NCBI RefSeq assembly: GCF_001426245.1 | Contig: NZ_LMCM01000010.1 | Coordinates: 353,830 to 417,829 of the forward strand | Direction: 5' to 3' | Source of the DNA: Phycicoccus sp. Root101 | GTDB taxonomy: Bacteria > Actinomycetota > Actinomycetes > Actinomycetales > Dermatophilaceae | Length of the DNA: 64,000 nucleotides | In this document: positions 1 through 6,369 of the stretch, piece after piece | Numbering within the stretch: position 1 is the stretch's first letter | Layout of the letters: the number at the start of each line of letters is the position of its first letter | Made by a program: the position numbers and the translations under genes | Notes under the pieces: model-generated | Database searches by the model: none | What the model was told of the DNA's origin: nothing | The model's input: the letters and a program-made list of their open reading frames with translations, nothing else

Positions 1-153
1 GGGCCGGCCTACCTCGGTGCGCTCGCGGCATACGGGACGGGCACGCGGGAAGGTGTGGGGCTGTGGCTGGAGCACTGCGCCGCCGCCCTCGTCGCCGGCG
101 CCGAGCAGGGGGAGCAGGTCTGCGACGCGGTCCGGGCCGGACGCCTGAGCTGA
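1..153 (+). CDS. C-terminal end of an unidentified protein (partial)
   Basis: Only the last 50 codons are present, read in the frame that starts at base 1 and ends at TGA 151-153. The visible tail is alpha-helical in character (Trp-Leu-Glu-His-Cys followed by an Ala-rich helix and a final Ala-Gly-Arg-Leu-Ser). It lies immediately upstream of the Tad locus. I do not recognise the family from this fragment; a Fic-type or similar helical C-terminus is possible but not supported by any motif. Confidence 0.5.
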   Translation, partial: GPAYLGALAAYGTGTREGVGLWLEHCAAALVAGAEQGEQVCDAVRAGRLS

Positions 154-462
154 CCCGGAAGCGTTGCGGTCGCAGCGGATTCAGGCACCCGTCCTGACAT
201 GGGGCCGGTGGACGGTCACGATCGGGGGCGACACGCCGGGCGCCAGGGGACACGTCCCTGGTGAGCCAAAAGTCAAGGGTTCCCATCGCGTCCGGACCGC
301 GGTACACATGGAGTTGACGTCGACGCACGAGAGTCCGACGACCACCGTGACCCCATCGGGCACCCACGCGCGGGCAGTCCACTGGTGGACCGATCGTGAC
401 GGGCTTGTCCCGGTGCGACAACTACAGGAAGCACGCCTGGTAACCCGAGGCGGATCACGGTC

Positions 463-492
463 GATGGCACCCCGTTCGCGCGGGGTGCCATC
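463..492. terminator. Hairpin with perfect 12-bp stem
   Basis: GATGGCACCCCG at 463-474 pairs perfectly with CGGGGTGCCATC at 481-492 around a 6-nt loop. There is no T-run, as is usual in high-GC actinobacteria. It lies 310 bp after the upstream stop codon, so it could end that transcript or a short unannotated one. Confidence 0.6.
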
Positions 493-709
493 CTCGTGTG
501 GCGGGTGTGACGCCCGGGCCGGGCGTGGCGGATGTGACCGTTTGGGCTCGGTTGTTCGCGGACGTCTCCGCCTGGCCCGGCGCCCGAGACGACCCCCGCT
601 CGAACGAGTTGCGGTTGAACGGTTAATGGTCCACGATGTTCCTGTTCGCTCCCCCTCGGGGTAGAGCGGACCGGCGTACCTGCTCCTCCCCCCCGGAGCA
701 TGGTGCGTC

Positions 710-743
710 GACGGCCCCGGTTGTCCCCCCGACCGGGGCCGTC
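710..743. terminator. Hairpin with 11-bp GC stem
   Basis: GACGGCCCCGG at 710-720 pairs with CCGGGGCCGTC at 733-743 around a 12-nt loop, followed by a pyrimidine-rich stretch. It insulates the ssd/tad promoter region from upstream transcription. Confidence 0.6.
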
Positions 744-763
744 CCCTTTCTCCGGCCGGTTCC

Positions 764-800
764 GTCCACAGGTCCGTATGCCGCCCGCGGCCGTCCACAG
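764..800. promoter_or_regulatory. Paired TCCACAG boxes upstream of ssd/cpaE
   Basis: GTCCACAG occurs at 764-771 and again at 793-800, a 29-bp period. A weak -10-like CAGGCT at 841-846 lies 6 nt before the ATG at 853, so the transcript is probably leaderless with its start at 853. On that reading the boxes are centred near -56 and -85, a typical activator geometry. The same pair with the same 29-bp period recurs at 4127-4163 and 27442-27478. The boxes resemble 7 of 9 positions of a DnaA box, but the regulator is unknown. Confidence 0.6.
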
Positions 801-852
801 GCCCGTCGCCACCCGCTTCCGGGCCGGTCCGTGACCCCTGCAGGCTCGTCGC

Positions 853-1566
853 ATGGAGCATCGCGTGCTGGGTGTCGTCGGAGCGTCGGGCGGGCTGGGG
901 GCCTCGACCCTCGCTGTCGCCCTGGGGGTGCGCGCGGCCGCCTCGGTGGGGGCGACCGTGTGCGTCGACGGCTCGTTCGAGCGCGGCGGCCTGGACGTCA
1001 CCGCCTGCATCGAGCACGAACCCGGGCTGCGTTGGCCCGACCTGTCCGACGTCCGGGGCGAGGTCGACGGCGCGGACCTGCTGAGGTCCCTGCCTGCAGA
1101 CGGTGTGGCGCGCGTGCTGGCCGCCCGCGGGTCGCCGGTGCCTGACGACGTGGTCGGTGCCTGTCTGGGGGCGCTGTCCTCGATCTGCGCGCTGACGGTC
1201 CTCGATCTCGGCGGATCCCTGCGGTGGGCCGGGCAGTGCACGGACGTCCTGATGGTCTGTGGCCCCACTGCCCGGCACCTCGCGGATGCCGCGGCGGTGG
1301 CGGCGGAGGTCGGCCGGCTCAGCGTCCCAGCGCGGCTGGTCCTGCGGGCGGGTCGGCGGGAGCCGGTGACGGGGGAGCAGGTCGCCCAGCACCTCGACCT
1401 GCCGCACGCCGGCACCCTGGTCCACGACAGCCAGGTCGTCGCCGACGCCGAACGCGCACCGGGCACCCGCAGGAACGGGGCGTTCGTCACCGCCGTGGAC
1501 CGACTGCTGGCCGAGCTGGAGGTCTGCGCCGGCCGCGGCGTCGACGCCGACCGGGTCAGCGCGTGA
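853..1566 (+). CDS. CpaE-like/Ssd protein of the Tad pilus locus
   Basis: This 237-residue protein is a MinD/ParA-superfamily member of the helicase/secretion-neighbourhood CpaE-like type (the Ssd family; Rv3660c is the mycobacterial relative). In Tad systems CpaE-like proteins help localise the pilus machine; mycobacterial Ssd also affects septation. The N-terminus shows a P-loop-like GASGGLGAST at residues 10-19 where the signature lysine is replaced, as is usual in this family, so ATP use may differ from MinD. A later LTVLDLGG segment corresponds to the Walker-B strand. ATG at 853 is preceded by CAGGCT and 6 nt rather than by a Shine-Dalgarno site, suggesting leaderless translation. It is the first gene of the tad cluster, 46 bp before tadA. 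Confidence 0.88.
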   Translation: MEHRVLGVVGASGGLGASTLAVALGVRAAASVGATVCVDGSFERGGLDVTACIEHEPGLRWPDLSDVRGEVDGADLLRSLPADGVARVLAARGSPVPDDVVGACLGALSSICALTVLDLGGSLRWAGQCTDVLMVCGPTARHLADAAAVAAEVGRLSVPARLVLRAGRREPVTGEQVAQHLDLPHAGTLVHDSQVVADAERAPGTRRNGAFVTAVDRLLAELEVCAGRGVDADRVSA

Positions 1567-1612
1567 GCGGCCCGCCCCGCCCGGGCCGCGGCGCACACGT
1601 CGGGGTGTCGAC

Positions 1613-2748
1613 GTGAACGGGGCCGAGCACATCGCCGGCCGGATCCGGCGCGGGGAGTCGCCGGACGTCGCGGCGGTCGGTCGGGTGGCGACCGTGGACG
1701 CGGTGCGGCTGGGGTCCCGTGGTGCCGAGGAGGCCCGAGCCGCGCTCGCGGCGAAGGTGTTGGGGTTCGGGCCGCTGGAGGGCCTGGTCGCCGACCGGTC
1801 GGTCACCGACGTCCTCGTCAACGGCGACGGATCCGTGTGGGTCGACCGCGGTGCCGGCGTCGAGGCGGCAGGGGTCGACCTCGCCGACGCCGCGGCCGCG
1901 CGGCGCCTCGGTGTGCGCCTGGCCGCCCTTGCGGGGCGGCGTCTGGACGAGAGCCAGCCATGGGTGGACGGCCTGCTGCCGGGTGGGGCCGGTTGCACGC
2001 CATCCTCCCGCCGCTGGTGGAGGGCGGGGTCCACGTCAGCCTCCGCATCCCGCGTGCGCGGGCCGACGGGTTGGCCTCGTTGCGGTCCACGAGGATGTTC
2101 GACGACTCGGTGGAGGAGCTGCTGCGCGCACTGGTCACCCGTCGGCGGTCCTTCGTCGTGACTGGTGGCACCGGCTCCGGGAAGACGACGCTGCTCGCCG
2201 CCATGCTCGCCGAGGTGCCGGTCGACGAGCGGCTGGTCGTGGTGGAGGACGTCCGCGAGCTCGCCATCGCCCACCCCCACGTGGTGCTGCTCCAGGGCCG
2301 TGGGGCCAACGTGGAGGGGCACGGTCACGTCGGCCTGGTCGACCTCGTCCGCCAGGCCCTGCGCATGCGGCCGGACCGGCTCGTCGTGGGAGAGGCCCGC
2401 GGACCGGAGGTGCGCGAGATGCTCGCGGCCCTCAACACCGGGCACGACGGCGGCTGCTGCACGGTCCACGCCAACTCCCCGGGCGACGTGCCGACCCGGT
2501 TCGACGCGCTCGGGGCGCTCGCGGGGATGCCGCGGGAAGCGGTGCAGCGCCAGCTCGCCAGCGCGGTGCAGGCGGTCGTGCACGTCGAACGGACCCGCAC
2601 CGGCAGGAGGGTGGCGTCCCTGTCGGTGCTGCGGCGCGAGGGCGACGAGGTGGTCTGCGAGCTGGCCCTCGATGCCGTGACGGGGCGGCGGGGTCCGGCC
2701 TGGTCGGCGTTGGTGGAGCAGGGGGTCCGGCCCGTGGCGCGGGCATGA
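1613..2748 (+). pseudogene. tadA: TadA/CpaF secretion ATPase, interrupted by a one-base frameshift
   Basis: The VirB11/PulE-type ATPase powers Tad pilus assembly. The first part (from GTG 1613) carries the N-terminal ATPase region, including VTDVLVNGDGSVWVDR and SQPWVDGLLPGG. Homology then continues in another frame, RLHAILPPLV onward, through the Walker A GGTGSGKTTLLAAML, the Walker B region with VVVEDVRELA, the His-box HANSPGDVPTR, and the end at 2748. The switch falls in the G-rich run near 1984-1991; restoring one missing base there (VRLHA expected) would give a normal 378-residue protein. Either the gene is broken in this strain or a base was lost in sequencing. The ATGA overlap with tadB is intact, and all catalytic motifs are conserved. 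Confidence 0.85.
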
Positions 2749-3533
2749 TGGCGGGCGCCGAGGACGCGATGGCGGGCGCCGTGGACGTGATGACGGGCTG
2801 GTCCGCCGAAGGGGTCCTGCACCTCACGCTCGGACTCGTCGTGGCTGCGGTGCTGGTCTGGCCCGGACGACGGGTCGGGTCGGGGCGGCGGGTGTGGCCG
2901 GGTCGGCGGGTCGGGCGGGACGCCGTCGGCCCGTCATGTCGTGACGAGTGGCCCCCGCGCCCACGTCGCCCACACCCGCGCCGGGTGGTGGTCGCGGCGG
3001 AGGGTCGGCTGGCCGACCTGCTGGGCCTGGTCGCCGCGCCGCTGCGCGCAGGAGTCCCGGCGACCACGAGCCTGGAGGCCGGCGCGGCTGCGGTCGCCGA
3101 CGACCGGGTGCTCGGGCCGCTTCTCCAGGAGCTCGTCAGCGTCGGCGCCTCCGGCGAACCAGTCTCGAGCACCTGGCGCCACCACGCCGCCCTGCTCGAC
3201 AGCGAGGCCCTGCGGTTCGTCGGTCAGGCATGGGCGCTCAGCGAGCGCACGGGCGCGCCGCTGGCCGACGCCCTCACCGCCAGCGAGCAGGTGCTGCGAG
3301 CCCGGGTGCGCTCGCGCGAGCGCCTCGCCAGTGCCGCAGCCGGCCCCCGGGCCTCGATGACGGTGCTGGCACTGCTGCCGCTCAGCGGTCCTGTGGTCGG
3401 CCTCGCCTGCGGGATCAGCCCCCGTGACCTGTACCTCTCGACCACCTGGTCGACGGCCAGCCTCGTCGCAGGTGTGGTGTTCGCGGGGTTCGGCTGGTGG
3501 TGGAGCCGGTCCATCCTCGCCCGGGCGGCATGA
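2745..3533 (+). CDS. tadB: TadB-like inner-membrane platform protein
   Basis: This 262-residue member of the type II secretion F (T2SF) family would form the membrane platform of the Tad pilus together with TadC. A hydrophobic segment lies near residues 20-38, followed by a strongly basic Arg/Pro stretch, then the cytoplasmic T2SF domain (LLGLVAAPLRAGVPATTSLEAG, RTGAPLADALTASEQ), and two C-terminal membrane segments. The ATG at 2745 overlaps the tadA stop by 4 nt, implying translational coupling. The final residues overlap the tadC start. The basic linker repeats (three Gly-Arg-Arg-Val-like units) are low complexity and not conserved in the family. Confidence 0.85.
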   Translation: MMAGAEDAMAGAVDVMTGWSAEGVLHLTLGLVVAAVLVWPGRRVGSGRRVWPGRRVGRDAVGPSCRDEWPPRPRRPHPRRVVVAAEGRLADLLGLVAAPLRAGVPATTSLEAGAAAVADDRVLGPLLQELVSVGASGEPVSSTWRHHAALLDSEALRFVGQAWALSERTGAPLADALTASEQVLRARVRSRERLASAAAGPRASMTVLALLPLSGPVVGLACGISPRDLYLSTTWSTASLVAGVVFAGFGWWWSRSILARAA

Positions 3534-4117
3534 GCTGGGCGCTCGCGCTCGCCGCCGGCGTGGCCGTCCTGGTCTGGCCGGGGCGCCTGCGGCCGGCGGT
3601 TCGGCGCGCGGCGTCGACCCCGGGCCGGAGGGTGCCGCGCGTCCGGCGCCGGTCCCGGGACGCGTCTCCTGCGCCTCCGGTCGACGAGGTGGCCGATGCG
3701 CTGGTCCTCGTCGCCCTGGCCCTGCGTGCCGGCCTCGACCTCACGCGGGCGCTCGAGGAGGTCGCCACAGGGGCGGGGGCGCTGGTGTCCAAGGACCTGT
3801 CCGCGGTCGTCGCCGCAGTGCGCTGGGGGCGCCCCGTGGACGAGGCCTGGTCGTACGCCAGCCCGGTCTGGCGGCCGGCTGCCCTCGCCTGGTCCGTGGC
3901 CGAGGCCACCGGTGCCGCTCCGGCAGCCCTGGTCGCCGACGCCGCCGCACGGCTGCGAGACGGTCGGGAGCGTGACCGTGAGCGACGAGCGGCGCGAGCC
4001 GGGGTGCTGCTCGTGCTGCCCCTCGGGCTGGGCTTCCTCCCCGCGTTCGCCTGCACGGCGGTGCTCCCCGTCGTCATCGCCCTGGCCGTGGGCGTCCTCG
4101 ACACCGCGGGCCGATGA
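3530..4117 (+). CDS. tadC: TadC-like inner-membrane platform protein
   Basis: This second T2SF-family protein (195 residues) is the partner of TadB. It has an N-terminal hydrophobic segment, a basic linker, a T2SF core (VADALVLVALALRAGLDLTRAL, then WSVAEATGAAPAALVADAAARL) and a C-terminal hydrophobic hairpin (LLVLPLGLGFLPAFACTAVLPVVIALAVGVL). It starts at ATG 3530, overlapping the tadB stop by 4 nt. It is shorter than many TadC proteins but matches the compact actinobacterial type. Its stop at 4117 is followed at once by the second pair of TCCACAG boxes. Confidence 0.85.
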   Translation: MSWALALAAGVAVLVWPGRLRPAVRRAASTPGRRVPRVRRRSRDASPAPPVDEVADALVLVALALRAGLDLTRALEEVATGAGALVSKDLSAVVAAVRWGRPVDEAWSYASPVWRPAALAWSVAEATGAAPAALVADAAARLRDGRERDRERRAARAGVLLVLPLGLGFLPAFACTAVLPVVIALAVGVLDTAGR

Positions 4118-4126
4118 GGGCCGTCG

Positions 4127-4163
4127 GTCCACAGCACCGGGACGTCGGGGACACCGTCCACAG
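4127..4163. promoter_or_regulatory. Paired TCCACAG boxes between tadC and the pilin gene
   Basis: GTCCACAG is found at 4127-4134 and 4156-4163, the same 29-bp period seen before ssd/cpaE and before the DUF559 gene. The boxes begin 10 bp after the tadC stop and lie about 90 bp upstream of the pilin start, so they could drive an internal promoter that raises pilin expression above that of the assembly genes. No clear -10 could be fixed by eye. Confidence 0.5.
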
Positions 4164-4254
4164 GAAGGGACGACGACGGTGGTGGGTCGTCCTCCAGATG
4201 GCTGGACTGGTGCCGAAGACGGCACGCAGCCGTCACCGACACAAGGAGTGCAGC

Positions 4255-4449
4255 GTGAGATGCAAACTGGCACAGCGGTTCCCGAGGGTTCGTCTCGCAG
4301 GGGAGGCCGGCATGACGACCGCGGAGTATGCCGTGGGGACGCTGGCCGCCTGCGCGTTCGCGGCCGTGCTCCTGGCCGTGGTCCGCTCGGGAGGCGTGAA
4401 GTCGGCGTTGGCCTCGGTGATCACGGCGGCCCTCGGCATGGCGAGCTGA
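4255..4449 (+). CDS. DUF4244 Flp-type pilin
   Basis: This 64-residue protein has the form of an actinobacterial Flp-like prepilin: a basic leader (RCKLAQRFPRVRLAGEA), a processing-like GMTTAEYAVGT motif with the conserved Glu five residues after Gly, then one hydrophobic helix (LAACAFAAVLLAVV) and a short tail. It would be the major pilus subunit, cleaved by a prepilin peptidase not present in this window. GTG 4255 is chosen because AAGGAG lies 6 nt upstream; an in-frame ATG at 4198 is possible but lacks a good ribosome-binding site. It sits between tadC and tadE, as in other tad loci. Confidence 0.85.
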   Translation: MRCKLAQRFPRVRLAGEAGMTTAEYAVGTLAACAFAAVLLAVVRSGGVKSALASVITAALGMAS

Positions 4450-4463
4450 GGCGGGAGAGGGGG

Positions 4464-4823
4464 ATGGCGACCGTCGAGCTGGCGGTCGCACTCCCCGCCC
4501 TCGTGCTGGTCCTGGTCCTGGCGCTGTCGGCTCTGACCACCGTGCTGGACCAGGTCCGGTGCGTCGACGCGGCTCGCGCGACTGCCCGGGCGATGGCGAG
4601 GGGTGACGCGACCGGAGCGGCGGTGGAGCAGGGTCGCCGGCTGGCTCCGCCGCGCGCCGGGTTCGCCGTGTCCGGGTCGGCCGGTGCGGTGGAGGTCACC
4701 GTGCGTGCTCCGGCAGCGCCGGCGCTGCACTGGCTGGGTGCGCGGGCCTCGCCGGTGGCGCGCGCCGTGGCGGCGAGGGAGGACGCGCCGGCCGCCGGAG
4801 CGCCCGGCGGTGGGTCGCCGTGA
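4464..4823 (+). CDS. TadE-like pseudopilin
   Basis: This 119-residue protein begins MATVELAVALPALVLVLVLAL, the TadE-type signature: a Glu at +5 followed by a long hydrophobic helix. The remainder is a small exported domain. Members of the family act as minor pilins. ATG 4464 follows a GGGAGAGGGGG ribosome-binding stretch. The stop overlaps the next start by 4 nt. Confidence 0.85.
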   Translation: MATVELAVALPALVLVLVLALSALTTVLDQVRCVDAARATARAMARGDATGAAVEQGRRLAPPRAGFAVSGSAGAVEVTVRAPAAPALHWLGARASPVARAVAAREDAPAAGAPGGGSP

Positions 4824-5272
4824 ACGCCCGGGAGAGGCGTGTGGTTCAGGCTCCGGGGCCGCCCGGGATCCTGAGGCGTGGCGCCCTGGGCGGGCGTGGG
4901 CGCTACCGGCGGGGGGAGCGAGGGAGCGGCACCGTCCTGGCCCTCGCAGCGATCGGGCTGCTGCTCATCGTGCTGGTCGGCGGACTCGCCCTCGCCAGCG
5001 CCGTGGTGGCGACCCATCGTGCTCGTGCTGCTGTCGACCTCGCCGCCCTGGCGGCCGCCACGGCCGTCCAGGGAGGAGCCACGACTGCGCAGGCCTGTGC
5101 CCGCGCGGCCGCCGTCACCGTCGCCAACGATGCTCGGCCGAGCGCGTGCTCCGTCTCGGTGGACGGTTCGGCACGGGTCGTGGTCACCGCCCCGGTGGGC
5201 CTGGTCCTCCCGGGCTTCGGAGCGCCCCGGGCACGAGCGACGGCGCGGGCTGGGCCCGCGCCGTCGGAGTGA
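4820..5272 (+). CDS. TadE/TadG-like protein of the helicase/secretion neighbourhood
   Basis: This 150-residue protein belongs to the Rv3654c-like group. A basic N-terminal region (residues 1-35) leads into GSGTVLALAAIGLLLIVLVGGLALASAVV, a TadE-type hydrophobic helix, then RARAAVDLAALAAATA, typical of TadG-like proteins. Two cysteines (in AQACARAA and PSACSVSV) could form a disulphide outside the membrane. GTG 4820 overlaps the tadE stop. The last codons encode a hairpin (5239-5265) that probably doubles as the operon terminator. Confidence 0.8.
   Translation: MNARERRVVQAPGPPGILRRGALGGRGRYRRGERGSGTVLALAAIGLLLIVLVGGLALASAVVATHRARAAVDLAALAAATAVQGGATTAQACARAAAVTVANDARPSACSVSVDGSARVVVTAPVGLVLPGFGAPRARATARAGPAPSE
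5239..5265. terminator. Hairpin in the 3' end of the last tad gene
   Basis: GACGGCGCGGGC at 5239-5250 pairs perfectly with GCCCGCGCCGTC at 5254-5265 around a 3-nt loop. It ends 4 bp before the stop codon at 5270-5272 and lies between convergent transcription units. No T-run is present. Confidence 0.6.
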
Positions 5273-5373
5273 GTCGTGGTGGTCTCGCTGGGTGATCTCC
5301 CGGGAGGCCCCTGGGTCTCGCCTGCGCGTCGCCCGGGGTCTCCTCGCCGCGGTGGGCGGCCCGGCCGACGGGG

Positions 5374-6270
5374 TCAGCCGTGGTTCTGCGGGTCCCGGCC
5401 CATGATGCGGTCGGCCATGGTGCGGTGCGCGGGGCGGTTCTCGGCGGAGGCGTCGGTGCCGTCCCCGACCTCGGCGTCGCCGGTCGTGCCGTCAGCGGCC
5501 GCCGCGTCACGGTTCGAGTGGCTGTCCGCGCTGTCACCGGGGGTGTAGAGGCGCTCGTCGGCCGAACCGTCCCCGAGCCCGGAGCCGGAAGTGGCGACAT
5601 CGTCGTTGCGCTGGTCGGCGGTGCCACCGGCCACGGGGACCTCGGTGCCCTCGCGCCCGTGGTCGTGCGCCTGGTCGTGCCCGTGGTCCGCGTGGTCACC
5701 GTGAGAGACCGCAGCGACGCCAGCGGCCGGGACAGCGGCGGCAGCAGCAGCCTGGCGAGCGCTGAACTCGCGCTCCAGGCGCTCGCGCTCGTCGGCGCGG
5801 GCGCGGTCCTCGATCTCGCGCTCGCGGGTGCGGAACTCCTCGTCGCGGGCGCGGTCCCGCTCGGCCAGGGTCGACTCCAGCTCGGCGTCCTTGGCGCGGT
5901 CCCGCTCGGCGAGGGCGCTCTGGTGGGTCTCCTCGGCGCGCTTGCGCTCGTCGGATCGGATCGACTCCTCGAGCTCGGCCTGGCGCTGCGCCTCCTTGGC
6001 CTCACGACCGGGTCGACGCCTGCGCTTCATGCTGCCTCGCACCATGCCGAGGCCGAACCACACGAGCAGCATGATCGCCGCACCTGCGATCAACAGCTGC
6101 AACGGCGTCAGCTCGAACTTGAAGATGCCGGTCTCGAGCGTCGAGGTGGCGGTCACGGGCAGGGCGCCGAGGACCAGGAGGATCGCGGCGACGACGGCCA
6201 CCACGACCAGGATCAGTCCGAGCACGATCACGGGGGACCTCCGAAAAGTCTGCGGCGCGCGGTGCGCCAT
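5374..6270 (-). CDS. Membrane protein with charged coiled coil and His-rich tail
   Basis: I do not recognise a named family. The 298-residue protein has two membrane segments (about residues 12-35 and 56-77), then a basic stretch and a long highly charged coiled coil with repeated ALAERDRAKDAELES-like units (about residues 90-170). A linker with a His/Asp cluster (HGDHADHGHDQAHDHG) could bind divalent metal. The C-terminal third is acidic, Gly/Ser/Ala-rich and probably disordered. ATG at 6270 lies 8 nt after a TAGGGT -10-like box (minus strand), compatible with a very short leader. It is convergent with the tad operon and follows the helicase on the same strand. Confidence 0.75.
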   Translation of the reverse strand: MAHRAPQTFRRSPVIVLGLILVVVAVVAAILLVLGALPVTATSTLETGIFKFELTPLQLLIAGAAIMLLVWFGLGMVRGSMKRRRRPGREAKEAQRQAELEESIRSDERKRAEETHQSALAERDRAKDAELESTLAERDRARDEEFRTREREIEDRARADERERLEREFSARQAAAAAAVPAAGVAAVSHGDHADHGHDQAHDHGREGTEVPVAGGTADQRNDDVATSGSGLGDGSADERLYTPGDSADSHSNRDAAAADGTTGDAEVGDGTDASAENRPAHRTMADRIMGRDPQNHG

Positions 6271-6369
6271 TCGCTTCGACCCTAGCCCGTGGCCTGCGGT
6301 TTTGCCCGTTTCGCGGCCGTCGCTCCGGCGTGGTTCCCGGGCGTCGGCCGGGGCCGGGACGCAGGCGCT

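Larger units (their letters stand above)
154..852. other. 700-bp spacer upstream of the Tad locus
   Basis: I see no convincing coding region on either strand: the open frames here lack a recognisable protein, and the very long minus-strand frame is a GC-bias shadow that continues through the Tad genes. The spacer contains two terminator-like hairpins (463-492 and 710-743), then a pair of TCCACAG boxes (764-800) and a weak -10 just before the ssd start. The part between the two hairpins (about 493-709) could specify a short RNA, but nothing identifies one. Confidence 0.5.

Noticed and set aside
164-664. Plus-strand 166-codon open frame in the first spacer
   Set aside because: No ribosome-binding site or domain, and it runs through the hairpin at 463-492.
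764-800. TCCACAG boxes as DnaA boxes or a replication origin
   Set aside because: They match only 7 of 9 DnaA-box positions, occur in isolated pairs, and lie beside no dnaA, dnaN or AT-rich region.
181-2583. Very long minus-strand open frame (800 codons) across the spacer, ssd and tadA
   Set aside because: It has no recognisable domain and is antisense to clear ssd/tad homologues; it is a shadow of GC-rich third positions.
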